Positions 24,703-35,096 are shown, counted from the stretch's first letter. The stretch: DNA of 64,000 bases from Wukongibacter sp050859025 (GCF_050859025.1 NZ_CP138200.1:2542001-2606000); one strand, 5' to 3'. The notes: generated by a model not told the origin, from the letters alone. Numbers and translations are program-made.

Positions 24703-27700
24703 ATGCAAGATAAAATAACTCAAAATATTTTGATTTCAAGTGAGAAGCTTAATAAGGAAAAAGAATATTGGAAAAATAAGATAAATGAGAATTCAGTTTT
24801 TGCAGATATTCCTTTTGATGATTTTAAGTTATATCGTAACAATACTTATAACAATTATACCTTTACCATTCCCCAAAGGATTTATCAGAGAATGAGGGAA
24901 CTCAGCAACTCTTCTAAACATGGAATGTATACAATTTTTGTTACAGCAGTTTCCTTTATTGTCTACAAATATTGTGGTCATAAGGACATGATAATAGGAA
25001 CACCTATATTTAAGCAATCAAAGGAAGGCATGCTTAGTAATGATATTTTGGCATTGCGTTGTAGATTAGAAGAAAATATTGAGTTTAAAGACTATCTGCT
25101 ACAGATTTGGAATGAGATATCCGACTCAAACAAAAATATGGGATATCCAGTGGAGGCAGCTATATTACCCTATAGAAAACAAGATTCATATTGGGCTGTG
25201 CCATTGTTTGGTATAATGGTGGAATTTTCTGATATACATCAGAAGATAGAGAATGTTAGTGAGAAATGTAACCTATTGTTTAGATTCGAGAGTGAAAATA
25301 ATGGTATAAAATGTGAGGTTGTTTACAATAGCCATATATATTGCAATGAAACAATTAAACTTCTTAATCAACACTTTATAAACTATTTAGAAGTAGTTAC
25401 AACCGATAAAACGAAAAATATTTGGGATATTGAATTAGTCCGATGTAAAGAGAAAGAAAGATTATTGTTCAAGTTTAATAGAACAGATTTAGATTATGAC
25501 AAGACAAAGACTCTACACCAAGTCTTCGAGGAAAGGGCGGATAGATATTCAGAAGAGGTTGCTGTTACTTATTCGGGAGAGAACCTTTCATACCGTGAGC
25601 TAAACGAAAAGAGTAATAGGTTAGCAAGGGCTTTGATGGAAGAAGGTGTGCAAAGCAAATCTATAGTAACTATAATGCTAGAAAGAACAGATGAAATGAT
25701 TGCGGCAATTCTTGCAGTTCTAAAGACAGGAGGTATATGTCTTCCCATTGACAATACCTACCCTGTAAAAAGGATACAATATATCATTGATAATAGTAAA
25801 ACAAATTTTATCATAGGACCAGTAAATAACGGTCATCAATATAACTTTAAAGGAAAATATATTCAATACAATGAAAATGACTTGGAAAAGTTTGAAAGTA
25901 GTAATATGTCCGTTTCTACCAAAGCCGATGAAGCAGCCTACATAATATATACCTCAGGAACAACGGGTAAGCCAAAGGGAGTACTGCTAAGTCACCAAGG
26001 AGTAATCAACCACGCCTTTACAAAGATAAAGGAGCTGGATATTAGTAAAGGTGATATAGTGGCTCAAAATCTGAGCATTAACTTTGTAGCATCAATATGG
26101 CAAATCTTTACACCGCTTTTCATAGGAGGAAGACTAATAGTATACGGCAGTGATGTAGTGAATGATGCCTACAGACTTATGGAAGAGACTGAGAGAGATG
26201 GAATCACGATTCTTGAAGTAGTACCATCGCTGCTGAACTCCTATCTCATGCTGTTGGAAAGTGGTAAAGAGCAGCTAGAGCTAGGGAGCCTAAAAAGACT
26301 TGTTCTCACAGGAGAGAAGACAGATGCAGAGCTGATAAAAAGGTTCTACAGCAGATACAGGATTCAGCTAGTGAATGCATACGGACAAAGTGAGTGCTCC
26401 GATGATACACTGCACTATGAAGTACCATATGATACAGATATTAGCACAGTACCCATAGGAAAACCCTCATGCAATACACGGATATACATACTGGACAGCA
26501 ATAAAAGACTACAGCCCATAGGGATTGCAGGAGAGATGTACATATCCGGCGATGGAGTAGCTCTAGGCTATGTAAATGAACCAAAGCTGACAGAAGAAAG
26601 GTTTGTGCCTAATCCCTATGAAAAAGGGGAAGTAATGTATAGAACGGGAGACATCGCAAGATGGATGACCGATGGAAACGTAGAGTATATGGGAAGAAGG
26701 GACAGACAGCTAAAAATCAGAGGATACAGAATAGAACCCGATGAGATAGAAAAATGTATGCTAAGCCATGAGTGGATTAAAGGTGCTGCAGTGGTAGATA
26801 GTGGAGAGGGAAGTGATGGAAGATATATATGTGGATATATAGTATCGAAAATGGAGGATGCAGTATCTGAGATAAGAGAATATCTATCTAAGAGGCTTCC
26901 AGCCTACATGGTACCATCAAAAATCCTACAGATAGAAGAGCTTCCTAGGACAGAAAACGGAAAGATAGACAGAAAAGCATTAAGAGGGCTAGAAGCTAAA
27001 GAAGAAAGAAAATACGCAGCTCCTAGAAATGAGATAGAGAGGAAAATATCCCGTATATGGGAGGATGTCCTCAAGGTAGACAGGATAAGCATAGATGACA
27101 ATTTCTTTGAGCTGGGAGGTAACTCCATAAAGTGTACTATGCTGTCCTACACTCTAAAAAAGAAATTGAACGTAGATATAAAGGTGAAGGATATATTCAA
27201 CTGTCCTACAATACGTGGAATAGGAGAATATATAAAAAGTGCAGGAAAAAGCATATACAAACCTATTCCAAGGGCTGAGGAGAGAGAGTACTACCCAATA
27301 TCGTCAGCTCAGAGAAGGCTGTTTATGTTAAATGCCCTAGAAAACAGTCAAACACCCTACAATATAACAGGAGCAATAACACTAAAGGGTATAATAGATA
27401 GAAAAAAATTGGAAGATACATTTAAAACATTAATAAGAAGACATGAAGCCTTTAGAACATCCTTTGAAATAAGGGATGGAGAGCTTGTGCAGTGCATTCA
27501 TGAGGATGTGGATTTTAAGATTACTTCCTTAGAAATAGAGAAAGTAGAGAAGAAAGATGACAAAGAAAGAAAAATCCAGGAAGTAATGAGCAGCTTTATT
27601 CGCCCTTTCGATTTAGGAAGGGCTTCTCTACTGAGGGTAGGATTGATAAAGGTAGATGATATTGAGCATATTTTGATATATGACATGCATCATATCATAT

Positions 27701-30700
27701 CCGATGGAGCATCACTGCGTATATTGAATCGTGAATTCATAAAGCTATACAACGGGCAGGAGCTTCAAGAGACTACAGTACAATATAGAGACTTTGCAGT
27801 GTGGCAAAATGAGATAGTAGGAAAAAAAAGACTGAAGAAGCAAGAGAAGTATTGGATTAAAACCTTTGAAGATGAAGTTCCGGTGCTGAATCTTCCTACG
27901 GATTATACAAGACCTGCTAAGCAAAGCTTTGAAGGTGATAGAGTAGAAATCATGATGGATGAAACAATAGTTAACAACATAAAAGAAATTGCATTAGAGG
28001 TGGGAGCTACTGTCTTTATGGTGTTGCTTGGGGGACTAAAGGTACTACTTTCAAAGTATTCAGGACAGGAAAATATCATAGTTGGATCACCGGCACTGGG
28101 AAGACCCCATGCCGATGTAGAAAATATCATAGGAATGTTTGTAAATACCCTAGCCATAAGGAGCAAGGTAGATTCTCAAAAGAGCTTTAAAGATTTTCTA
28201 GAGGAATTAAAAAAGAATGTTCTAGAAGCCTATGAAAATCAGGAATATCCCTTTGAAGAGCTGGTAGGTAAACTGGATGTACATAGGGATATGAGTAGAA
28301 ACCCACTATTTGATGTAATGTTCATAGTTCATCATATAGATGAGCTAGATGAGAAGGTAGATCAGCTAAAGCTGCGACAGTGCAAGGTAGAAAGGGATAT
28401 TTCTAAGTTTGATCTGACATTTGAAGTGATAGAAACAGATGAGGGAATGAGCCTCGGAGTTGAATACTGTAAGGGACTGTTTAAGAAAGAAACGATAGAA
28501 AAAATGGTAGTATGCTATTTAGAAATACTCCAAACAGTTACAGCGAGTATTGAAATAGGAATTAAGGATATTAGTATATTAGAACAAGAAGAAAAGAAAA
28601 GACTGTTGGAGGATTTTAATAGCACAAAAGCTGAATACCCTAAGAATAAGACCATATCTGAGGTATTTGAGGAACAGGTCAAGGAAAATCCAGACAATAC
28701 AGCAATAGAATTTAAGGAAGAAAAGTTAAACTATGGCGAACTATATAGAAGGTCAAATCAACTGGCGGGATGGCTCAGAGCAAATGGAATAAGACCCGGA
28801 GATGCTGTAGGAATAATGGTGGACAGATCCATAGAAATGGTAGTGGCGATTTTGGGTGCATTAAGGGCTGGTGCTAGGTGCATTCCAATGGACACTACAT
28901 ATCCAGAGGAAAGAATAAGGTTTATGGCAGAAGACAGCAGGGCAAAAGGAATACTTAAATATGAAAAAGGACAGTATGTTCTAAAGCTAGGATATTGTAA
29001 TAGTGAAAGAAAAATTAGAAAGCATGAACTTAAAGGCTTCAATATAGACGAGGTAAAGGACACGAGCAAAGCCGATGAAGCAGCCTACATAATATATACA
29101 TCAGGAACAACGGGTAAGCCAAAGGGAGTACTGCTAAGTCACCAAGGAATAATCAACCACGCCTTTACAAAGATAAAGGAGCTGGATATTAGTAAAGGTG
29201 ATATAGTGGCTCAAAATCTGAGCATTAACTTTGTAGCATCAATATGGCAAATCTTTACGCCGCTTTTCATAGGAGGAAGACTAATAGTATACGGCAGTGA
29301 TGTAGTGAATGATGCCTACAGACTTATGGAGGAGACTGAGAGAGATGGAATCACGATTCTTGAAGTAGTACCATCGCTGCTAAACTCCTATCTCATGCTG
29401 TTGGAAAGTGGTAAAGAGCAGCTGGAGCTAGGGAGCCTAAGAAGACTTGTTCTCACAGGAGAGAAGACAGATGCAGAGCTGATAAAAAGGTTCTACAGCA
29501 GATACAGGATTCAGCTAGTGAATGCATACGGACAAAGTGAGTGCTCCGATGATACACTGCACTATGAAGTACCATATGATACAGATATTAGCACAGTACC
29601 CATAGGAAAACCCTCATGCAATACACGGATATACATACTGGACAGCAATAGAAGACTACAGCCCATAGGGATTGCAGGAGAGATGTACATATCTGGCGAT
29701 GGAGTAGCTCTAGGCTATGTAAATGAACCAAAGCTGACAGAAGAAAGGTTTGTGCCTAATCCCTATGAAAAAGGGGAAGTAATGTATAGAACGGGAGACA
29801 TCGCAAGATGGATGACCGATGGAAACGTAGAGTATATGGGAAGAAGGGACAGACAGCTAAAAATCAGAGGATACAGAATAGAACCCGATGAGATAGAAAA
29901 ATGTATGCTAAGCCATGAGTGGATTAAAGGTGCTGCAGTGGTAGATAGTGGAGAGGGAAGTGATGGAAGATACATATGTGGATATATAGTATCGAAAATG
30001 GAGGATGCAGTATCTGAGATAAGAGAATATCTATCTAAGAGGCTTCCAGCCTACATGGTACCATCAAAAATCCTACAGATAGAAGAGCTTCCTAGGACAG
30101 AAAACGGAAAGATAGACAGAAAAGCATTAAGAGGGCTAGAAGCTAAAGAAGAAAGAAAATACGCAGCTCCTAGAAATGAGATAGAGAGGAAAATATCCCG
30201 TATATGGGAGGATGTCCTCAAGGTAGACAGGATAAGCATAGATGACAATTTCTTTGAGCTGGGAGGTAACTCCATAAAGTGTACTATGCTGTCCTACACT
30301 CTAAAAAAGAAATTGAACGTAGATATAAAGGTGAAGGATATATTCAACTGTCCTACAATACGTGGAATAGGAGAATATATAAAAAGTGCAGGAAAAAGCA
30401 TATACAAACCTATTCCAAGGGCTGAGGAGAGAGAGTACTACCCAATATCGTCAGCTCAGAGAAGGCTGTTTATGTTAAATGCCCTAGAAAACAGTCAAAC
30501 ACCCTACAATATAACAGGAGCAATAACACTAAAGGGTATAATAGATAGAAAAAAATTGGAAGATACATTTAAAACATTAATAAGAAGACATGAAGCCTTT
30601 AGAACATCCTTTGAAATAAGGGATGGAGAGCTTGTGCAGTGCATTCATGAGGATGTGGATTTTAAGATTACTTCCTTAGAAATAGAGAAAGTAGAGAAGA

Positions 30701-33700
30701 AAGATGACAAAGAAAGAAAAATCCAGGAAGTAATGAGCAGTTTTATTCGCCCTTTCGATCTAGGAAGGGCTTCTCTACTGAGGGTAGGATTGATAAAGGT
30801 AGATGATATTGAGCATATTTTGATATATGACATGCATCATATCATATCCGATGGAGCATCACTGCGTATATTGAATCGTGAATTCATAAAGCTATACAAC
30901 GGGCAGGAGCTTCAAGAGACTACAGTACAATATAGAGACTTTGCAGTGTGGCAAAATGAGATAGTAGGAAAAAAAAGACTGAAGAAGCAAGAGAAGTATT
31001 GGATTAAAACCTTTGAAGATGAAGTTCCGGTGCTGAATCTTCCTACGGATTATACAAGACCTGCTAAGCAAAGCTTTGAAGGTGATAGAGTAGAAATCAT
31101 GATGGATGAAACAATAGTTAACAACATAAAAGAAATTGCATTAGAGGTGGGAGCTACTGTCTTTATGGTGTTGCTTGGGGGACTAAAGGTACTACTTTCA
31201 AAGTATTCAGGACAGGAAAATATCATAGTTGGATCACCGGCACTGGGAAGACCCCATGCCGATGTAGAAAATATCATAGGAATGTTTGTAAATACCCTAG
31301 CCATAAGGAGCAAGGTAGATTCTCAAAAGAGCTTTAAAGATTTTCTAGAGGAATTAAAAAAGAATGTTCTAGAAGCCTATGAAAATCAGGAATATCCCTT
31401 TGAAGAGCTGGTAGGTAAACTGGATGTACATAGGGATATGAGTAGAAACCCACTATTTGATGTAATGTTCATAGTTCATCATATAGATGAGCTAGATGAG
31501 AAGGTAGATCAGCTAAAGCTGCGACAGTGCAAGGTAGAAAGGGATATTTCTAAGTTTGATCTGACATTTGAAGTGATAGAAACAGATGAGGGAATGAGCC
31601 TCGGAGTTGAATACTGTAAGGGACTGTTTAAGAAAGAAACGATAGAAAAAATGGTAGTATGCTATTTAGAAATACTCCAAACAGTTACAGCGAGTATTGA
31701 AATAGGAATTAAGGATATTAGTATATTAGAACAAGAAGAAAAGAAAAGACTGTTGGAGGATTTTAATAGCACAAAAGCTGAATACCCTAAGAATAAGACC
31801 ATATCTGAGGTATTTGAGGAACAGGTCAAGGAAAATCCAGACAATACAGCAATAGAATTTAAGGAAGAAAAGTTAAACTATGGCGAACTATATAGAAGGT
31901 CAAATCAACTGGCGGGATGGCTCAGAGCAAATGGAATAAGACCCGGAGATGCTGTAGGAATAATGGTGGACAGATCCATAGAAATGGTAGTGGCGATTTT
32001 GGGTGCATTAAGGGCTGGTGCTAGGTGCATTCCAATGGACACTACATATCCAGAGGAAAGAATAAGGTTTATGGCAGAAGACAGCAGGGCAAAAGGAATA
32101 CTTAAATATGAAAAAGGACAGTATGTTCTAAAGCTAGGATATTGTAATAGTGAAAGAAAAATTAGAAAGCATGAACTTAAAGGCTTCAATATAGACGAGG
32201 TAAAGGACACGAGCAAAGCCGATGAAGCAGCCTACATAATATATACATCAGGAACAACGGGTAAGCCAAAGGGAGTACTGCTAAGTCACCAAGGAATAAT
32301 CAACCACGCCTTTACAAAGATAAAGGAGCTGGATATTAGTAAAGGTGATATAGTGGCTCAAAATCTGAGCATTAACTTTGTAGCATCAATATGGCAAATC
32401 TTTACGCCGCTTTTCATAGGAGGAAGACTAATAGTATACGGCAGTGATGTAGTGAATGATGCCTACAGACTTATGGAGGAGACTGAGAGAGATGGAATCA
32501 CGATTCTTGAAGTAGTACCATCGCTGCTAAACTCCTATCTCATGCTGTTGGAAAGTGGTAAAGAGCAGCTGGAGCTAGGGAGCCTAAGAAGACTTGTTCT
32601 CACAGGAGAGAAGACAGATGCAGAGCTGATAAAAAGGTTCTACAGCAGATACAGGATTCAGCTAGTGAATGCATACGGACAAAGTGAGTGCTCCGATGAT
32701 ACACTGCACTATGAAGTACCATATGATACAGATATTAGCACAGTACCCATAGGAAAACCCTCATGCAATACACGGATATACATACTGGACAGCAATAGAA
32801 GACTACAGCCCATAGGGATTGCAGGAGAGATGTACATATCTGGCGATGGAGTAGCTCTAGGCTATGTAAATGAACCAAAGCTGACAGAAGAAAGGTTTGT
32901 GCCTAATCCCTATGAAAAAGGGGAAGTAATGTATAGAACGGGAGACATCGCAAGATGGATGACCGATGGAAACGTAGAGTATATGGGAAGAAGGGACAGA
33001 CAGCTAAAAATCAGAGGATACAGAATAGAACCCGATGAGATAGAAAAATGTATGCTAAGCCATGAGTGGATTAAAGGTGCTGCAGTGGTAGATAGTGGAG
33101 AGGGAAGTGATGGAAGATACATATGTGGATATATAGTATCGAAAATGGAGGATGCAGTATCTGAGATAAGAGAATATCTATCTAAGAGGCTTCCAGCCTA
33201 CATGGTACCATCAAAAATCCTACAGATAGAAGAGCTTCCTAGGACAGAAAACGGAAAGATAGACAGAAAAGCATTAAGAGGGCTAGAAGCTAAAGAAGAA
33301 AGAAAATATGCAGCTCCTAGAAATGAGATAGAGAGGAAAATATCCCGTATATGGGAGGATGTCCTCAAGGTAGACAGGATAAGCATAGATGACAATTTCT
33401 TTGAGCTGGGAGGTAACTCCATAAGTGTTTTCAACTTGACCTTGTACCTAGAGAAAATAGGCATAAAAATAAAGGCCTTAGATATATTCAAATATCCTAC
33501 AGTTAGAGCTTTGAGCTCGTTCATAGAAGGTGATTCAGGGTTTAAAGTTGCTAATAAAGAGAAAGAGCAAGATATTGAGACTAAGAATGGCATTCTTCTG
33601 AGACGAATGGAACCCTTTAATGACATATTTTATAAAAATTGTTTTTACAACTCACTTTTCCCTGTTTTGAGATATTTCAATTTAAGTATAATGTCTATAC

Positions 33701-34596
33701 TTATAAACGATATTATAATCTATGAGTTCCAAAGGGAAAAAGGGGACATCATTCAGTATATACCTACTAGAAATATAGAAAAAGTTATTGAGGATATGAA
33801 TATAGAAGTGAGCTTTAAGAAACACAGTGACAATATAATTGAGGATATAATTACAGCTCTTGATGTTCATAAACCCGTTATAATATGGATTGATTGCTAT
33901 TACAGTCCTATACGGCGTGATGAGTATAAGAAGAAACATTTAGCCCATACATTGCTTATTTATGGCTACGATGAATCAAAGAAAGTATTCTATACCATTG
34001 AGCATACCAATCAATATAGCTTCAATTATAGAAAGCGGTTAATAAGCTATAGTGATCTAGCCAATGGGTTTTATGGTTTCCAAAGGTACTATAATAGAGA
34101 AGGATTCAATGCTTATTATGATTTCTCTTATAGGGGAAACTTTGATTTGGGGCGCAAAGAGCTTAATGAAAGTTATATTAAAGATGTATTCAAATGCAAC
34201 TTCGAGGAAAATAAAGAAAAAATCTATTCGGGTCTTGAAAGTATAAAACAGTTTAGAGAATACTTTTCAAGCATATGCAAATCAGAAGAAACATTCTTTA
34301 ATTGTATTGAAGAAGCTATAGGAAAGATCAATAGTGTTATTAATGCAAAAAAAGTTGAGGTATATCGTAATAATATACTGTTTAATGATTTAAAGGGGCC
34401 TGTAAAGATTATGGAATCAATCCTTGAACAATGGATTTTGATAAGGATGACCTTAATGAAACTAGATCACTTTAAAAGCTATGATAAAAACCATCTTGAT
34501 ATTTGCTTGAAGCAATTTACCCAGATTTATTGTCTTGAATATATGTACAACGATATTTTAGAATCATACTTTGAAGCAAAAATGTTTTCTATATAG
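24703..34596 (+). CDS. Trimodular NRPS: half-C, A-PCP-C-A-PCP-C-A-PCP, BtrH-like release domain
   Basis: 3,297 residues. Order: acceptor half of a condensation domain without HHxxxDG (1-255); A1 (269-763), PCP1 (Ser808); C2 (858-1300, HHIISDG at 996), A2 (1317-1812), PCP2 (Ser1857); C3 (HH at 2045), A3 (2366-2861), PCP3 (Ser2906); and a C-terminal BtrH-like domain (about 2963-3297) with Cys2980 (YKNCFYNS) and His3082 (LAHTLLIYGYD). No epimerase or thioesterase. All three A domains carry YIIYTSGTTGKPKG and NGKIDRKAL, and give the same hand-read pocket VAWEVTADDK (Val in place of Asp235), pointing to a beta- or omega-amino acid such as beta-alanine. ATG 24703 has GGAGAG seven bases upstream; ATG 24685 lacks one. 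The stop codon lies inside a repeat element. DNA from 25920 to 33424 is a tandem repeat. Confidence 0.93.
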   Translation: MQDKITQNILISSEKLNKEKEYWKNKINENSVFADIPFDDFKLYRNNTYNNYTFTIPQRIYQRMRELSNSSKHGMYTIFVTAVSFIVYKYCGHKDMIIGTPIFKQSKEGMLSNDILALRCRLEENIEFKDYLLQIWNEISDSNKNMGYPVEAAILPYRKQDSYWAVPLFGIMVEFSDIHQKIENVSEKCNLLFRFESENNGIKCEVVYNSHIYCNETIKLLNQHFINYLEVVTTDKTKNIWDIELVRCKEKERLLFKFNRTDLDYDKTKTLHQVFEERADRYSEEVAVTYSGENLSYRELNEKSNRLARALMEEGVQSKSIVTIMLERTDEMIAAILAVLKTGGICLPIDNTYPVKRIQYIIDNSKTNFIIGPVNNGHQYNFKGKYIQYNENDLEKFESSNMSVSTKADEAAYIIYTSGTTGKPKGVLLSHQGVINHAFTKIKELDISKGDIVAQNLSINFVASIWQIFTPLFIGGRLIVYGSDVVNDAYRLMEETERDGITILEVVPSLLNSYLMLLESGKEQLELGSLKRLVLTGEKTDAELIKRFYSRYRIQLVNAYGQSECSDDTLHYEVPYDTDISTVPIGKPSCNTRIYILDSNKRLQPIGIAGEMYISGDGVALGYVNEPKLTEERFVPNPYEKGEVMYRTGDIARWMTDGNVEYMGRRDRQLKIRGYRIEPDEIEKCMLSHEWIKGAAVVDSGEGSDGRYICGYIVSKMEDAVSEIREYLSKRLPAYMVPSKILQIEELPRTENGKIDRKALRGLEAKEERKYAAPRNEIERKISRIWEDVLKVDRISIDDNFFELGGNSIKCTMLSYTLKKKLNVDIKVKDIFNCPTIRGIGEYIKSAGKSIYKPIPRAEEREYYPISSAQRRLFMLNALENSQTPYNITGAITLKGIIDRKKLEDTFKTLIRRHEAFRTSFEIRDGELVQCIHEDVDFKITSLEIEKVEKKDDKERKIQEVMSSFIRPFDLGRASLLRVGLIKVDDIEHILIYDMHHIISDGASLRILNREFIKLYNGQELQETTVQYRDFAVWQNEIVGKKRLKKQEKYWIKTFEDEVPVLNLPTDYTRPAKQSFEGDRVEIMMDETIVNNIKEIALEVGATVFMVLLGGLKVLLSKYSGQENIIVGSPALGRPHADVENIIGMFVNTLAIRSKVDSQKSFKDFLEELKKNVLEAYENQEYPFEELVGKLDVHRDMSRNPLFDVMFIVHHIDELDEKVDQLKLRQCKVERDISKFDLTFEVIETDEGMSLGVEYCKGLFKKETIEKMVVCYLEILQTVTASIEIGIKDISILEQEEKKRLLEDFNSTKAEYPKNKTISEVFEEQVKENPDNTAIEFKEEKLNYGELYRRSNQLAGWLRANGIRPGDAVGIMVDRSIEMVVAILGALRAGARCIPMDTTYPEERIRFMAEDSRAKGILKYEKGQYVLKLGYCNSERKIRKHELKGFNIDEVKDTSKADEAAYIIYTSGTTGKPKGVLLSHQGIINHAFTKIKELDISKGDIVAQNLSINFVASIWQIFTPLFIGGRLIVYGSDVVNDAYRLMEETERDGITILEVVPSLLNSYLMLLESGKEQLELGSLRRLVLTGEKTDAELIKRFYSRYRIQLVNAYGQSECSDDTLHYEVPYDTDISTVPIGKPSCNTRIYILDSNRRLQPIGIAGEMYISGDGVALGYVNEPKLTEERFVPNPYEKGEVMYRTGDIARWMTDGNVEYMGRRDRQLKIRGYRIEPDEIEKCMLSHEWIKGAAVVDSGEGSDGRYICGYIVSKMEDAVSEIREYLSKRLPAYMVPSKILQIEELPRTENGKIDRKALRGLEAKEERKYAAPRNEIERKISRIWEDVLKVDRISIDDNFFELGGNSIKCTMLSYTLKKKLNVDIKVKDIFNCPTIRGIGEYIKSAGKSIYKPIPRAEEREYYPISSAQRRLFMLNALENSQTPYNITGAITLKGIIDRKKLEDTFKTLIRRHEAFRTSFEIRDGELVQCIHEDVDFKITSLEIEKVEKKDDKERKIQEVMSSFIRPFDLGRASLLRVGLIKVDDIEHILIYDMHHIISDGASLRILNREFIKLYNGQELQETTVQYRDFAVWQNEIVGKKRLKKQEKYWIKTFEDEVPVLNLPTDYTRPAKQSFEGDRVEIMMDETIVNNIKEIALEVGATVFMVLLGGLKVLLSKYSGQENIIVGSPALGRPHADVENIIGMFVNTLAIRSKVDSQKSFKDFLEELKKNVLEAYENQEYPFEELVGKLDVHRDMSRNPLFDVMFIVHHIDELDEKVDQLKLRQCKVERDISKFDLTFEVIETDEGMSLGVEYCKGLFKKETIEKMVVCYLEILQTVTASIEIGIKDISILEQEEKKRLLEDFNSTKAEYPKNKTISEVFEEQVKENPDNTAIEFKEEKLNYGELYRRSNQLAGWLRANGIRPGDAVGIMVDRSIEMVVAILGALRAGARCIPMDTTYPEERIRFMAEDSRAKGILKYEKGQYVLKLGYCNSERKIRKHELKGFNIDEVKDTSKADEAAYIIYTSGTTGKPKGVLLSHQGIINHAFTKIKELDISKGDIVAQNLSINFVASIWQIFTPLFIGGRLIVYGSDVVNDAYRLMEETERDGITILEVVPSLLNSYLMLLESGKEQLELGSLRRLVLTGEKTDAELIKRFYSRYRIQLVNAYGQSECSDDTLHYEVPYDTDISTVPIGKPSCNTRIYILDSNRRLQPIGIAGEMYISGDGVALGYVNEPKLTEERFVPNPYEKGEVMYRTGDIARWMTDGNVEYMGRRDRQLKIRGYRIEPDEIEKCMLSHEWIKGAAVVDSGEGSDGRYICGYIVSKMEDAVSEIREYLSKRLPAYMVPSKILQIEELPRTENGKIDRKALRGLEAKEERKYAAPRNEIERKISRIWEDVLKVDRISIDDNFFELGGNSISVFNLTLYLEKIGIKIKALDIFKYPTVRALSSFIEGDSGFKVANKEKEQDIETKNGILLRRMEPFNDIFYKNCFYNSLFPVLRYFNLSIMSILINDIIIYEFQREKGDIIQYIPTRNIEKVIEDMNIEVSFKKHSDNIIEDIITALDVHKPVIIWIDCYYSPIRRDEYKKKHLAHTLLIYGYDESKKVFYTIEHTNQYSFNYRKRLISYSDLANGFYGFQRYYNREGFNAYYDFSYRGNFDLGRKELNESYIKDVFKCNFEENKEKIYSGLESIKQFREYFSSICKSEETFFNCIEEAIGKINSVINAKKVEVYRNNILFNDLKGPVKIMESILEQWILIRMTLMKLDHFKSYDKNHLDICLKQFTQIYCLEYMYNDILESYFEAKMFSI
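25920..33424 (+). repeat. Tandem repeat of an NRPS module, 3,147-bp period, about 2.4 copies
   Basis: Copy 1 is 25920-29066, copy 2 is 29067-32213 and a partial copy 3 is 32214-33424. Each unit spans the second part of an A domain, PCP, C and the first part of the next A domain. Only scattered single-base changes separate copies, many of them silent. Identity starts at the AAAGCCGATGAAGC before the core motif YIIYTSGTTG and stops abruptly just after the PCP3 serine codon, so the junctions are sharp. Confidence 0.93.
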
Positions 34597-34794
34597 AATG
34601 CATTTATAAATCTACATTTTGGTTTCTCAAATAGCCAATGTTTCTAGGATATTTGAGGAATCGAAATGTAAAAGATTTATTGCGATTTCTATATAGAATG
34701 CATTTATAAATCTACATTTTGGTTTCTCAAATAGCCAATGTTTCTAGGATATTTGAGGAATCGAAATGTAAAAGATTTATTGCGATTTCTATAT
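34592..34794 (+). repeat. Type A palindromic element, exact 100-bp tandem duplication
   Basis: Two copies of the same 100-base unit (34592-34691 and 34692-34791, plus the closing ATA) read identically. Each is a hairpin bounded by TATAGAA and TTCTATA, with CTACATTTTGGTTTCTCAAAT pairing imperfectly with the opposite arm around a loop AATGTTTCTAGGA. The TAG stop of the NRPS (34594-34596) is made by the first TATAG. Confidence 0.9.
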
Positions 34795-34817
34795 AGAACG
34801 CAAAGGAGGTGAAAAAA

Positions 34818-35075
34818 ATGCAGATAAAATCAATAATTCTTGAAATAGCTAGTTCAAACACCGATATTGGAGAAAAAGTTTATACTATCAAAGAAGATGA
34901 TAGTTTATTAGATCATGGAATGGATTCGTTACAGATGATGCGCACAGTAGTAGAAATTGAAAAGAGATTAGATTTTAAATTTAATGATGAAGACTTGCTT
35001 ACAGCAAATTTTACTAGTATAAGTTCTATTATAGATTCAGTAAATTCTGTACTGTCTATTGGTGAAAACGAATAA
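34818..35075 (+). CDS. Acyl carrier protein
   Basis: 85 residues. Phosphopantetheine attachment at Ser37 in the textbook motif HGMDSLQMM, followed by VVEIEKRLDFKF and the acidic NDEDLLTANF helix. The ATG at 34818 has AAAGGAGG eight bases upstream; an in-frame GTG at 34809 lies in that site. It directly follows the tandem element and is followed 21 bases later by a B12 radical-SAM gene, the pattern repeated at 44665. It likely holds the substrate of that enzyme. Confidence 0.9.
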   Translation: MQIKSIILEIASSNTDIGEKVYTIKEDDSLLDHGMDSLQMMRTVVEIEKRLDFKFNDEDLLTANFTSISSIIDSVNSVLSIGENE

Positions 35076-35096
35076 AAAAGACTTAAGGGGGTATTG

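Noticed and set aside
25569..33626. Many minus-strand open frames of 60-142 codons across the NRPS, repeated at a 3,147-bp interval
   Set aside because: They are antisense shadows of the repeated modules. Their recurrence follows the DNA repeat, and they have no ribosome binding sites or recognisable domains.
34064..34246. 60-codon + strand frame inside the NRPS tail
   Set aside because: Out-of-frame shadow of the BtrH-like domain, with no own start signals.
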